Below are positions 16,239 to 25,429 of a DNA stretch of 64,000 nucleotides, piece by piece (position 1 is the stretch's first letter; each line of letters starts with the position of its first letter). The position numbers were made by a program, and so were the translations under genes. Under the pieces are notes generated by a model. It was not told the DNA's origin. It worked only from the letters and a program-made list of their open reading frames with translations, and searched no databases. This stretch comes from Bacillota bacterium (lineage in GTDB: Bacteria; Bacillota; UBA4882; UBA8346): the NCBI GenBank assembly GCA_023410535.1, contig JAEYPR010000031.1, forward strand, positions 310,001 to 374,000, in the 5' to 3' direction.

Positions 16239-17297
16239 ATGAGTCTACTTGCATTGAAAGATATCAAAGTCGCCTATGGCAAGCAGGTTGTTTTGGAGAA
16301 GCTGAACCTTGAGATCGAACAGGGCGAATTGGTATCGCTCCTTGGTCCCAGCGGTTGCGGCAAAACCACCACGTTGCGGACGATCGCCGGATTTATCCAG
16401 GCCAAACAAGGGAATTTTTATTTCGACGGTAAGGATTATACCCACACCCCGGTCCATAAACGGAATTTTGGTTTCGTTTTTCAAAACTACGCGCTGTTTC
16501 CCCATTTGAATGTCACGGATAATGTTGCGTTTGGGTTGAAGTTGCGTAAGATCGGCAAAGCTGAGGCCGACCGCAGGGTGGCGGAGATACTGGAGATTGT
16601 CGATCTCAAAGAATACGCCAAACGCTTCCCCAAAGAACTTTCCGGCGGACAACGGCAGCGGGTCGCTTTGGCTCGGGCGTTGGTGATCAAACCGGACCTG
16701 CTGCTCTTCGATGAACCGTTGAGCAACCTCGATGCCAAACTCCGGGTGAAGATGCGGGTGGAGATCAAACGGATTCAGCAAGAATTGAAAATCACTTCGG
16801 TTTATGTCACCCATGACCAGGAAGAGTGTTTCTCGATCTCGGACAAGGTGGCGATCATGAATCAGGGAGTCATCGAACAACTCGACCGGCCGCAGCAAAT
16901 TTATAAGACCCCGGCCACGGAGTTTGTGGCGCGGTTTGTCGGATTTGAAAACTTTATCGAACTGAAACGCCAATCCGGCCAAGGCGACCGGGGGTTTTAT
17001 GTCACGGAGACCGGGCATGGTTTTGAAGTTCAGGGAAACCAAGTATGTTTGGGCATCCCATCGGGTAAAGGCGCGATTCGCCCCGATGAGATCCGGATTG
17101 TGACCGCGGGGGACGCCGCGGCCAATAACCATGTTGAAGGAACCGTTGGGATCAGTACGTTTTTGGGCAAAGAGTATCAATATATTGTTAATACCAAGTT
17201 AGGCCCGTTGGTGGTTAACGGTGACGCGGCGCATGAGTTCCGGCAAGGCGACACTGTGCTTTTATATCTCCCCAAAGAAAAATTAATCTTAGTCTAA
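16239..17297 (+). CDS. PotA-type ABC importer ATPase
   Basis: ATPase subunit of the importer, 352 residues. Walker A GPSGCGKTT is near residue 36, the Q-loop FVFQNYALFPHL follows, then the signature LSGGQRQRVALARALV, Walker B LLLFDEPLSNLD and the switch His in YVTHDQEE. A C-terminal TOBE-type regulatory domain (about 240-352) is present, as in PotA and FbpC. Ribosome site GGGAGG precedes ATG 16239. Confidence 0.93.
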   Translation: MSLLALKDIKVAYGKQVVLEKLNLEIEQGELVSLLGPSGCGKTTTLRTIAGFIQAKQGNFYFDGKDYTHTPVHKRNFGFVFQNYALFPHLNVTDNVAFGLKLRKIGKAEADRRVAEILEIVDLKEYAKRFPKELSGGQRQRVALARALVIKPDLLLFDEPLSNLDAKLRVKMRVEIKRIQQELKITSVYVTHDQEECFSISDKVAIMNQGVIEQLDRPQQIYKTPATEFVARFVGFENFIELKRQSGQGDRGFYVTETGHGFEVQGNQVCLGIPSGKGAIRPDEIRIVTAGDAAANNHVEGTVGISTFLGKEYQYIVNTKLGPLVVNGDAAHEFRQGDTVLLYLPKEKLILV

Positions 17298-17311
17298 AGA
17301 GGTGTTTGAGA

Positions 17312-18352
17312 GTGAAAAAAGTTACCTGGTTATTCCTACTTTTGCTGACGTTGAGTTTTGCAATGGGCGTCGGTTTCGCCGCCAATGAACCCCGGACATT
17401 GGTCGTCTCGACTTGGGGTTACAACGAGGATCAATTCCGCAAGAATGTTTTTACCCCGTTTGAAAAAGCCAACAATGTCAAGATCGTGTTGGAAGTCGGT
17501 AACAACGGCGAGCGGCTGAACAAGTTGAAGATGATGAAGAACAGCCCGGTGGACGTGATCTGTCTGGCTGAGTCGTTCGCAATGGACGGCGCCAAAGCCG
17601 GCGTGTTCGAGAAGTTCGACGCCAACAAGGTTCCCAATTTGAAAAACATTTACGAAGTTGCCAGACAGCCGGTGAAAGATGGTTACGGCCCGGCTTACAC
17701 CATGAACCGGACCGGCATCATGTACGACGCCAAAGCGGTTACCAAACCGATTAAGTCCTGGGCTGATCTTTGGCGGGCCGATCTGAAACAAAAGATCACC
17801 ATTCCCGATTTGACCATCACTTCCGGTCCGGCCATCGTTTCCGGCGCCGCGGTCAAAGCCGGAACGGTCATCGGCAAGCAAGATTCGAAGATCTTCCAAC
17901 AATTGGTGGCATTGAAACCGAATGTCGTGAAGATCTACAGCAAATCGTCGGATCTGAACAACATGTTCATCCAGCGGGAAGTTGTGGTCGGCGTCGGGTT
18001 GGACTTCGCGTTTCCGAAGATCAAAGAGGCGATTCCAAACGCGGTGTTTGTCGACCCCAAAGAGGGATCCATTGCTAACCGGAACACCATCAATATCGTG
18101 AAAGGTTCTAAAAATGTCGAATTGTCGTATAAGTTTATCGACTGGTGGTTAAGCGAGCAGGTTCAAAAAGCCAACGCCCTTGACAAGTTGGATTCGCCGG
18201 TCAACAAGAAAGTCGTGTTGACCGAGGAACAAGCGGTTGGGTTGACTTATGGCGATAAAGTGTTCAAGAAGATGAAAACGTTGGATTTTAACTATATCAA
18301 CGGTGTGATGCCCAAATGGCTCGGTCAATGGAACGAGCAGGTCTCCAATTAA
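17312..18352 (+). CDS. PotD-type extracytoplasmic substrate-binding protein
   Basis: Binding protein of the importer. GTG 17312 is preferred, with AGAGGTG at 17298-17304; an in-frame TTG at 17306 sits too close. The 346-residue product has a signal peptide (about 1-23, likely cut after GFA). A PotD-like fold follows, with LVVSTWGYNEDQF at the mature N-terminus, YGPAYTMNRTGIMYD and FIDWWLSEQVQ. No lipobox Cys is seen. The genetic link to adenine deaminase and a nucleoside phosphorylase suggests a purine-related or polyamine substrate, which cannot be decided here. Confidence 0.88.
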   Translation: MKKVTWLFLLLLTLSFAMGVGFAANEPRTLVVSTWGYNEDQFRKNVFTPFEKANNVKIVLEVGNNGERLNKLKMMKNSPVDVICLAESFAMDGAKAGVFEKFDANKVPNLKNIYEVARQPVKDGYGPAYTMNRTGIMYDAKAVTKPIKSWADLWRADLKQKITIPDLTITSGPAIVSGAAVKAGTVIGKQDSKIFQQLVALKPNVVKIYSKSSDLNNMFIQREVVVGVGLDFAFPKIKEAIPNAVFVDPKEGSIANRNTINIVKGSKNVELSYKFIDWWLSEQVQKANALDKLDSPVNKKVVLTEEQAVGLTYGDKVFKKMKTLDFNYINGVMPKWLGQWNEQVSN

Positions 18353-18380
18353 GCTTTCGGGTTTTTGTTGAGAAAAGCGT

Positions 18381-18414
18381 GAAGAGTATCCTGCAATCGG
18401 ATACTCTTCTTTTT
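18381..18414 (+). terminator. Strong hairpin terminator between the importer and ade
   Basis: Perfect 11-bp stem GAAGAGTATCC (18381-18391) with GGATACTCTTC (18399-18409), 7-nt loop, then TTTTT. Only 21 bp separate it from the ade start, so it may act as an attenuator rather than a full stop. Confidence 0.85.
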
Positions 18415-18435
18415 AACGATCGGAGCTGACGTGAT

Positions 18436-20160
18436 TTGGCTGACATGGATTTGTTGATTCAGGGCGGACAGGTATTCAACGTGTATCTAAAAAAGTTTCG
18501 CCCCGTCGATATCGTGGTGAATGACGGCATGATTGCGTTTGTCGGCGATGCTGCGGCGTTGGATTTTGATTACCGGATGACCGTGACGGCGGCGGGGAAA
18601 TTCATCGTGCCGGGATTGATCGATATTCACATGCATATTGAGAGTTCCATGGCTACGCCGCTGGCCTTTGCGGCCGAAGTCATTAAACACGGGGTAACCA
18701 GCATTGTCTCGGAACCCCATGAGATCGCCAATGTTTTTGGGATTGAAGGAGTCCGGGAGATGATTAAGGCGGGAGCCGGCGCGGTGGTTGACGTCTTTTA
18801 CGGGGTTCCCAGTTCGGTACCGTCAACGACCCCGGAGTTCGAGACCACCGGCGCGGAGATCGGCCTGATCGAGTTGGCCGAACTGATGCGGGAAGACCGG
18901 GTGATTTGCCTTGGCGAAGTGATGAACTGTTATGACCTGATCCATGGACAGGATACCAAAACCCATCAGTTCCTCGAATTTTGCCGGAGCGAATACGGTC
19001 ACTTGCCGATCGAAGGGCATTGCAACCGAGTCTCCGGCTTCGGGTTGGCTAAGGTTCTGGCGGCCGGAGTCACCTCGGACCATACCCAGCAGACCGTAGC
19101 GACACTGGCGGAGAAACTGGCGGCGGGGATGTTCATCGAGTTACAGGAGAAGTCGCTGAACCAAGCGAACGTCGCCTATATCGTAACCAATGACCTTTAC
19201 GAACAAGTCGCTCTGGTCACCGATGATGTCATGGCTGATAAACTGGTTCACCACGGCCATCTCGACCGGTTGATTCAGAAAGCGGTGGCGTTGGGGATGC
19301 CGGTGGAACAAGCGATCTATTGCGCCACCTATACGCCGGCGCGCCGGATGAACCTGCATGACCGGGGCAGTATCGCCCCGGGGAAAATCGCCGATCTGGT
19401 TTTCCTGAATGACCCGGAGCAGTTTACGATCCAGGCTGTCTACAAACGGGGAGCGGCGGTAAGCTCCCTTGACCTGACGGCAAAGCCACCGGAACTTTCG
19501 TATCGTTTCCCGGAAACCTATTATCACAGCATTCAACGGTCGCCGGTTACAACGGACGATTTGCTTCTCGCCTGCGACCGCCCTGACGGGCCGGTCCGTT
19601 GCCGGATCATCAAAGTTCAGGACGGGACGACGGCAACCGAGGAGATGGTGGCCGAGGTTGCGGTGCGGGACGGCAGGCTGGATTGGGAGAGTTCGCCGTA
19701 TTGCTTGATCGCGGTCTTGGAACGTTACGGCAAAAATAACAATATCGGCTTGGGACTGGTCACCGGCGCGACCATCAAACGCGGCGCGGTGGCGGCCTCC
19801 TACGCCCATGACCATCATAACATTCTGGCGGTAGGGAAGTCGTTACCCGACATCATCCTGGCCATCAATACGGTGATCGAACGGCAAGGCGGTTATTTTG
19901 TGGTTGAGGATGGACAGGTGCAGGCAGGGATTGAACTGCCGATCGGCGGCATCCTTTCCGCCAAGGATTTGCCGAGCATCGGCCGGGAGCTGGCGGCGGT
20001 CACCGCGGCTATGCGGGAATTAGGATATGAGCATTATAACCCGGTAATGTCCTTCAGCACCCAAGGGTTGCCGGTCAGCCCGCTGTTGAAGATCACGGAC
20101 CGGGGCTTAATCCGGTATGACCGGAAACAACTTGTTGATATATTAGCGGAGGAAATTTAA
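18436..20160 (+). CDS. ade: Adenine deaminase
   Basis: Converts adenine to hypoxanthine and ammonia in purine salvage. The 574-residue length is normal for the family. It has the amidohydrolase metal motif GLIDIHMHIESSM near residue 63, IVSEPHEIANVFG, a His-containing PIEGHCNRVSGFG segment and AGVTSDH. The C-terminal Ade domain is marked by LPIGGILS. Start is TTG 18436, with GGAG 10 bp upstream; ATG 18445 is too far from that site. There is no room for a promoter after the preceding terminator. The nucleoside phosphorylase gene starts on the next base after its stop. Confidence 0.92.
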   Translation: MADMDLLIQGGQVFNVYLKKFRPVDIVVNDGMIAFVGDAAALDFDYRMTVTAAGKFIVPGLIDIHMHIESSMATPLAFAAEVIKHGVTSIVSEPHEIANVFGIEGVREMIKAGAGAVVDVFYGVPSSVPSTTPEFETTGAEIGLIELAELMREDRVICLGEVMNCYDLIHGQDTKTHQFLEFCRSEYGHLPIEGHCNRVSGFGLAKVLAAGVTSDHTQQTVATLAEKLAAGMFIELQEKSLNQANVAYIVTNDLYEQVALVTDDVMADKLVHHGHLDRLIQKAVALGMPVEQAIYCATYTPARRMNLHDRGSIAPGKIADLVFLNDPEQFTIQAVYKRGAAVSSLDLTAKPPELSYRFPETYYHSIQRSPVTTDDLLLACDRPDGPVRCRIIKVQDGTTATEEMVAEVAVRDGRLDWESSPYCLIAVLERYGKNNNIGLGLVTGATIKRGAVAASYAHDHHNILAVGKSLPDIILAINTVIERQGGYFVVEDGQVQAGIELPIGGILSAKDLPSIGRELAAVTAAMRELGYEHYNPVMSFSTQGLPVSPLLKITDRGLIRYDRKQLVDILAEEI

Positions 20161-20907
20161 ATGGCTTATGACAGCACCTTGCAGAAACACATCCGTTGTA
20201 AACAGGGAGATGTTGCCGAATATGTGTTAATCCCCGGCGATCCGGCCCGGGCGGAGCGGATTGCCAAGTGTTTTGACACGTACGAGAAAGTAGCGGAAAA
20301 CCGGGAATATGTCGTTTTCACCGGATTTAAGGACGGAGTGCGGATCAGCGCCTGTTCGACCGGTATCGGCGGTCCTTCCACCGCCATCGCCATGGAAGAA
20401 TTAGCGAAGATCGGCGCCCATACCTTTATCCGGGTTGGTTCGGCCGGCGGCCGCAAAGAACACCTACCGGTAGGCAGCGTGGTCGTGGTGAACGCCGCCG
20501 TGAAAGCCGACGGTACCAGCAATGCTTATCTGCCGGCAATTCATCCGGCGGTCGCCGATGTAAAGGTGACTTCCGCTTTAATGGAAGCGGCCCAAACGCT
20601 GTTAGGCGAAGTCCCCTTTTTCACCGGGGTCAGTTACAGCCGCGACGCCTTTTATGTCCAAAACCCCGAACTGAACGAGCTATTTAAAGATACCGATGTC
20701 ACGGTCTCCGAGATGGAGTGCGCGACGGTTTTTGCGGTAGGGTCGAAACGGAACTTACGGACCGGCGCCATTGTTGGGACTGACTCCAATATCTTTCTCA
20801 AGCAGCAATTGCCGCTAGAGGAGAAAGAACGGCTTTATTACGCGGCGGAGAAAAATACCATCGCGATCGCCATCGCGGCAGTAGTGGAGTTGGCGAAGCA
20901 GGGATAA
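20161..20907 (+). CDS. Nucleoside phosphorylase (PNP/UDP family)
   Basis: Cleaves a nucleoside with phosphate to the free base and ribose-1-phosphate. The 248-residue protein has the phosphate-binding LIPGDPARAERIA near the N-terminus. The family signature STGIGGPSTAIAMEELA and the catalytic region RVGSAG, EMECATVFAVG and GTDSN follow. Sequence style is closest to uridine phosphorylase or DeoD-type purine phosphorylase; specificity cannot be settled by eye. AGCGGAGGAAA at the end of ade is its ribosome site, so it is translationally linked to ade. Confidence 0.88.
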   Translation: MAYDSTLQKHIRCKQGDVAEYVLIPGDPARAERIAKCFDTYEKVAENREYVVFTGFKDGVRISACSTGIGGPSTAIAMEELAKIGAHTFIRVGSAGGRKEHLPVGSVVVVNAAVKADGTSNAYLPAIHPAVADVKVTSALMEAAQTLLGEVPFFTGVSYSRDAFYVQNPELNELFKDTDVTVSEMECATVFAVGSKRNLRTGAIVGTDSNIFLKQQLPLEEKERLYYAAEKNTIAIAIAAVVELAKQG

Positions 20908-20938
20908 ACAAGGAAGAAAGGATCTGTGACACTACAAA

Positions 20939-20962
20939 CGCCCAGGGTTTTATCCCTGGGCG
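20939..20962. terminator. Hairpin between convergent genes
   Basis: Perfect 9-bp stem CGCCCAGGG (20939-20947) with CCCTGGGCG (20954-20962). Neither side has a clean T-run, so termination strength is uncertain. Confidence 0.5.
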
Positions 20963-21030
20963 ATGATTTGCTATCGATTTAGGTGAAATATGTCGTTGTC
21001 AAGATATCTGAAATATCGTGCGACATCTAG

Positions 21031-22326
21031 CTATCTCCGGCACGCTTTCACGCGGGTGATCCGCCGCTCTTCCACCGCCTCGACTTTAAACACCACTTTT
21101 TCCGCTTCGATCACCGGGGTTTCCCCGGCCCGGGGAATCCGGCCCAACTTGCTGACTAAATATCCGCTTAACGTGTCAAACCGGGTTGACGGTAGATTGA
21201 TGCCGAGTAATTTATTGACGTCTTCCACGGCGACCGTGCCGTCGATCAGATAGGTGTCCTCGTCAACCTTTTCAAACTCCGTTTCTTCCTCGTCGTTTTC
21301 GTCGAAGATGTTGCCGACGATCTCTTCCAACAGATCCTCGATGGAGACAATCCCGGCCGTGCCGCCGTATTCGTCGACGACCACCGCCAGATGGATCCGG
21401 TGTTTCTGCAACTCGCGGAGGAGGTCGTTGTTTTTCTTGGACTCGGGGACATAATACGGTTCCTTAATCAACCCCGCGAGACGGATCTCCACCGTATTCG
21501 GCTGTTTAAGCAGCGGGATCAAATCCCGGGTATGCAAGATGCCAACGATGTTGTCCAGCGACTCTTGGTAGACCGGTATCCGGGAGAACTGCTCCTGAAT
21601 CACGATCTGTAAGATCTGGTCGCGACTGGCGTCGAGGGGTAGGGCGACCATCTCGGTGCGGTGAGTCATCACTTCCGAAACCGCAGTGTTGTCGAAGTCG
21701 AAGATGTTGTCGATCATCTCCTTTTCAGCGCTGGGGATCACGCCTTTTTGTTGACCGACGTCGACCATTAAACGGATCTCTTCTTCGGTGATCCGTTCCT
21801 CTTCCAAGGCGGGGTTGATGCCGAACAGCCGCAGTACCAGATTGGTGGAGAGACTCAACAGTTTGATGAACGGTTTGGCGAGCAGGTAAATGACGCGTAG
21901 CGGTTGAATCGTCCGGCGCGAGATGGCGTCGGGATTTTTCATCGCTAAACGTTTCGGGACCAGTTCGCCAAGGACCAAGGAGAAATAGGAGAGGGAGAGC
22001 GTGATGATAATGACCGCGATTAATTTAAGCACCGAACGGCTGACCGGCAATCCCAAGCCATCCAATAGGTCGACCAAGGCGTCGGAGAAACTCTCCGAAG
22101 CAACCGCGCTGGCTAATAAACCGGATAAGGTAACCCCGACTTGAATGGTTGCCAGGAATTGACTGGGTTCCCGTAACAGGTTGTAGATGAGTTTGGCTTT
22201 CTTATCGCCCTGCTCGGCGGTTTTCCGTAACTTTTGATCGTTTAAGGAAATGATCGCGATCTCCGAGGCGGCAAAGAAAGCGTTGATCGCCACTAAAAAT
22301 AGTAAGATGAATGCCTGAAAAAGCAT
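21031..22326 (-). CDS. CNNM/CorC (hemolysin-like) membrane protein with CBS pair
   Basis: Integral membrane protein of the CNNM/TlyC group, linked in other bacteria to Mg2+ or Co2+ efflux. The 431-residue product has an N-terminal DUF21 domain with three to four helices (about 1-190, starting FILLFLVAINAFFAASEIA). Two CBS motifs follow (about 200-325, with VMTHRTEMVALP and VVDEYGGTAGIVSIEDLLEE). A CorC_HlyC domain ends the protein (LPSTRFDTLSGYL). ATG 22326 is chosen because family members begin just before this first helix; the frame is open upstream to 22461 but that leader has no similarity. The ribosome site is weak. It is divergent from the aldolase gene. Confidence 0.9.
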   Translation of the reverse strand: MLFQAFILLFLVAINAFFAASEIAIISLNDQKLRKTAEQGDKKAKLIYNLLREPSQFLATIQVGVTLSGLLASAVASESFSDALVDLLDGLGLPVSRSVLKLIAVIIITLSLSYFSLVLGELVPKRLAMKNPDAISRRTIQPLRVIYLLAKPFIKLLSLSTNLVLRLFGINPALEEERITEEEIRLMVDVGQQKGVIPSAEKEMIDNIFDFDNTAVSEVMTHRTEMVALPLDASRDQILQIVIQEQFSRIPVYQESLDNIVGILHTRDLIPLLKQPNTVEIRLAGLIKEPYYVPESKKNNDLLRELQKHRIHLAVVVDEYGGTAGIVSIEDLLEEIVGNIFDENDEEETEFEKVDEDTYLIDGTVAVEDVNKLLGINLPSTRFDTLSGYLVSKLGRIPRAGETPVIEAEKVVFKVEAVEERRITRVKACRR

Positions 22327-22484
22327 CCCGCCGTTTGTCGTCTGTACCGACTCCTTTTTAAGAATAATATGTGCAGGGGGTGGGTTCAAAAATACTACGT
22401 TTCTTGAATCAAAGTTCGCAGGTTTCAACCGATTGGTAGCGAATAATTGTTTAAACAGCAACAGTGGCTACAGGGAGGCAACAA

Positions 22485-23381
22485 ATGCTACAAGGGGTCA
22501 TCACCCCAATCATTACCGTTTTTGACGATGCGGGGCGATTGGATTATCAAGGAAACGCGCTGCTCATTAACCGCTTGATCGAGCAGGGGGTTAACGGGAT
22601 CCTCTTTCAAGGCAGCATCGGTGAGTTTTTCAATCTTACCATGCCCGAGAAGAAAGCGTTTATAGACTTCGCAGTGGCGACAGTCAACCGACGAGTACCC
22701 GTATTGATCGGCACCGGCGGCACCGTGGTCGATGAAGTCGTGGAATTAACCCAATACGCGGACCGTGCCGGCGCCGATTATGCCGTAGCGATATCGCCTT
22801 ACTATTTTAAATTGGATGAAGAAAGTTTGTACCGCTATTATGCTGCTGTTGCTCAAGCGTCGGACCTGCCGTTGCTCCTTTACAATTTCCCGGACCGGAC
22901 CGCGGTCGATCTCGGTCCGCAGCTGGTTTTGAGACTGGCTCAGGATTTCCCGACAATTGTGGGGATTAAAGATACGGTGGATAACATTAGCCATACCCGG
23001 AAACTGATTCAGACAGTCAAGAGCCAATTGCCGCAGTTTACGGTCTTCTCCGGTTTCGACGAATATTTCATCCCCAATCTAAACGGCGGCGGCAACGGTT
23101 TAATCGGCGGGCTCTCCAATTTGGCGCCGCAACTGTTTGTCCGGCAATATCAGGCATATCGAGATGGTGACTTGCAAACCGTGGCCGAACTCCAACGGCG
23201 GATCAACGGGTTGATGGGATTATACGATGTCTCGCAACCGTTTGTCACGGCAATTAAGGCCGCCGCCGCATGTATCGTTGCCGGAATCGGCCCGGCGGCG
23301 CGCAAACCGGCGGGCCGATTGGGAGCGGAACAGCTGCAACAAATTCGGAGCATCCTTGGACAAGCCGGCCTGCTCAAATGA
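22485..23381 (+). CDS. DapA/NanA-family aldolase, probably 2-keto-3-deoxy-sugar-acid aldolase
   Basis: Class I aldolase of the dihydrodipicolinate synthase family, 298 residues in a TIM barrel. It carries the Schiff-base Lys in TIVGIKDT, the catalytic Tyr in LLLYNFPDRT and the substrate loop GSIGEFFNL (the family's GTTGE position). GGGAGG lies 6 bp before ATG 22485. An IlvD/Edd dehydratase follows after 41 bp. This pairing matches the YagE/YagF type systems in which a sugar acid is dehydrated and then cleaved to pyruvate, so a 2-keto-3-deoxy-aldonate role is more likely than lysine synthesis. That assignment is inference from context. Confidence 0.82.
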   Translation: MLQGVITPIITVFDDAGRLDYQGNALLINRLIEQGVNGILFQGSIGEFFNLTMPEKKAFIDFAVATVNRRVPVLIGTGGTVVDEVVELTQYADRAGADYAVAISPYYFKLDEESLYRYYAAVAQASDLPLLLYNFPDRTAVDLGPQLVLRLAQDFPTIVGIKDTVDNISHTRKLIQTVKSQLPQFTVFSGFDEYFIPNLNGGGNGLIGGLSNLAPQLFVRQYQAYRDGDLQTVAELQRRINGLMGLYDVSQPFVTAIKAAAACIVAGIGPAARKPAGRLGAEQLQQIRSILGQAGLLK

Positions 23382-23422
23382 AAACGGGTCGTGGGAAACA
23401 ACGGCAAAGCGAGGAAACTGAC

Positions 23423-25156
23423 ATGACTAACGGCAAAGAACCGTTAAGCAATAAGGAACGACGGTTATGGTCCCAATTTGACGCGTTACAGTTGGGGATG
23501 GATTGGGATGAAGCGGATATCAAAAAACCGCAGATCTTGATTGACGACGTCTTTGGCGACAGCCACCCGGGCAGCAGTCATCTCCATGAGCTCAACCGGC
23601 AGGCGGCGATCGGCGTCTATGAGATGGGTGGCAAACCGGGGCGGTTTCATGTGACTGATATCTGTGACGGTTGCGCTCAAGGACACGACGGGATGAATTA
23701 TGTGTTGGCCTCCAGGGAAGCCATCGCCGATATGGTGGAAATCCACGGGTCGTTCGTGCCCTGGGACGGCGTAGTCTTGATCTCGTCCTGCGATAAATCG
23801 ATTCCCGCGCATTTAATGGCGGCGGCCCGGTTGAACCGGCCGACCATCTTCGTTCCCGGCGGCAGCATGCGTCCGGGGCCGGGCATGTCAACCTCGATTA
23901 AGGCTGGGGAGATCTCGTTGCGCGAGAAAAAGCAAGACCAAATTACGCCGGCTGAGATTCGCGACTTTAAACTGACCGGCTGTCCTTCGGTGGGCGCCTG
24001 TCAGTTTCTCGGGACCGCCAGTACCATGCAGTGTATGGCGGAGGCGTTGGGTTTGGCGTTGCCGGGAAGCGCGTTAGCTCCCGCGACGATGCGCGATATT
24101 TTAGCCTTGGCCCGTTGGGCCGGCAAACAGATCATGATCTTGGCCGAACGCGGCATCACCGTATCCCAGATTTTGACGCCGGCGGCGTTCGAAAATGCGA
24201 TCAAAGTTCACGCGGCGATCGGCGGCTCCACCAATGCTACGTTGCATCTGCCGGCGATTGCGCGGGAGTTGGGAATCGAACTCCAGCCGGAGCTCTTTGA
24301 CCGCATCAACCGGAAGATTCCCCACATTGGCAATATCTATCCGGCCGGCCAGTATCCGACTGAAGCGTTCTGGTTCGCCGGCGCGGTGCCTATGGTGCAA
24401 CTGCTGCTTAAGGATTATCTGGATCTTGAGGTGCTGACGGTCACGGGGCAGACCTTGGGTAAAAACTTGCAATCGTTGGAAACGGACGGGTTCTTTGAGC
24501 GGAATTTGGGGTACCTGAGCAACTACGGACTCCGTCGCGAACAGGTGATCAAGCCGGTTGCCACTACTGCCGAGCTGGGTTCGATCGCGATTCTCAAAGG
24601 AAACTTAGCCCCCGAAGGCGCAGTGGTCAAATATGCCGCCATCACGAAAGAAATGTTATGCCATGTGGGCCCAGCCCGGGTTTTCGACTCCGAGGAAGCG
24701 TGTTATCAGGCAGTGGTCGACGCCACCGTTGCGCCAGGTGTAGTGTTGATCATCCGGCACGAGGGACCCCGCGGTTCGGGGATGCCGGAAATGCTGATGA
24801 CCACCGAGGCAATTGTCTGCGATGAACGGTTGAACGGGTCGACCGTATTGGTCACGGACGGCCGCTTCTCGGGCGGCACACGCGGTCCATGCGTCGGGCA
24901 TGTTTCGCCGGAGGCGGCGGTGGGCGGACCGATTGCTTTGGTCGTAGACGGGGATTTGATCGAATTGGATATTCCCAACCGACGATTGAACATTGTCGGA
25001 GTGGCGGGGGAACCTTGTGATGAGTCGACGGTTTTAGCTGTGTTGGAACAGCGCCGCAGTGTTTGGAAAGCCCCGCAAGGGAAGCGGCGGCGCGGGGTTT
25101 TTAAACGATATACCGAACGGGCGCTCTCAGCCATGCAGGGAGCAGGTTTGGAATGA
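23423..25156 (+). CDS. IlvD/Edd-family dehydratase, probable sugar-acid dehydratase
   Basis: Iron-sulfur dehydratase of 577 residues, the size of aldonate dehydratases. Conserved pieces are CDGCAQGHDGMNY, SCDKSIPAHLMAAARLN and GCPSVGACQFLGTASTMQ (cluster cysteines), AAIGGSTNATLH, and VTDGRFSGGTRGPCVGHVSPEA near the C-terminus. ATG 23423 is preceded by GAGGAAAC and matches the usual family start; the frame is open upstream into the aldolase gene, but that part is out of frame with it and unrelated. Paired with the upstream aldolase, it probably converts a sugar acid such as xylonate or arabonate to the 2-keto-3-deoxy form. A role in branched-chain amino acid synthesis (IlvD) is the alternative. 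Confidence 0.87.
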   Translation: MTNGKEPLSNKERRLWSQFDALQLGMDWDEADIKKPQILIDDVFGDSHPGSSHLHELNRQAAIGVYEMGGKPGRFHVTDICDGCAQGHDGMNYVLASREAIADMVEIHGSFVPWDGVVLISSCDKSIPAHLMAAARLNRPTIFVPGGSMRPGPGMSTSIKAGEISLREKKQDQITPAEIRDFKLTGCPSVGACQFLGTASTMQCMAEALGLALPGSALAPATMRDILALARWAGKQIMILAERGITVSQILTPAAFENAIKVHAAIGGSTNATLHLPAIARELGIELQPELFDRINRKIPHIGNIYPAGQYPTEAFWFAGAVPMVQLLLKDYLDLEVLTVTGQTLGKNLQSLETDGFFERNLGYLSNYGLRREQVIKPVATTAELGSIAILKGNLAPEGAVVKYAAITKEMLCHVGPARVFDSEEACYQAVVDATVAPGVVLIIRHEGPRGSGMPEMLMTTEAIVCDERLNGSTVLVTDGRFSGGTRGPCVGHVSPEAAVGGPIALVVDGDLIELDIPNRRLNIVGVAGEPCDESTVLAVLEQRRSVWKAPQGKRRRGVFKRYTERALSAMQGAGLE

Positions 25157-25245
25157 ATTTTTCCAAAATTGGGAACTACTATCCGGGCAGGCCATTGTCG
25201 TGGGACGCAATGGTTTGATTTTTGGTGAGTTTTCTAGTCTTTGCA

Positions 25246-25280
25246 GGTTAACTTTTCAAAAAGGCGAAACAATATAGATA
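25246..25280 (+). promoter_or_regulatory. 35-bp element shared with 29270-29304
   Basis: GGTTAACT at one end and AACAATATAGATA at the other, in the same 35-bp frame as the copy upstream of the dihydrolipoyl dehydrogenase gene. It sits 150 bp before the RNase J gene. TTAACT and TATAGA could be -35 and -10 boxes but with a 19-bp spacer. It also overlaps a CAATATA/TATATTG dyad (to 25297). Confidence 0.4.
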
Positions 25281-25429
25281 TGGGAATCGTTATATTGAAT
25301 GGGACGTATTCGCTACATCGATTTGATATATAAAGGAATTGCAGATTCGGACGAATTAGGCAATTTCTTTAAAATAAATAAAATAAGCAAAAATAAGTAA
25401 AAACGATTATATGGATTCAGGAGATTATT

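Noticed and set aside
20939..20962. Strong bidirectional terminator
   Set aside because: The 9-bp stem is perfect but neither strand has a proper T-run, so only weak termination is claimed.
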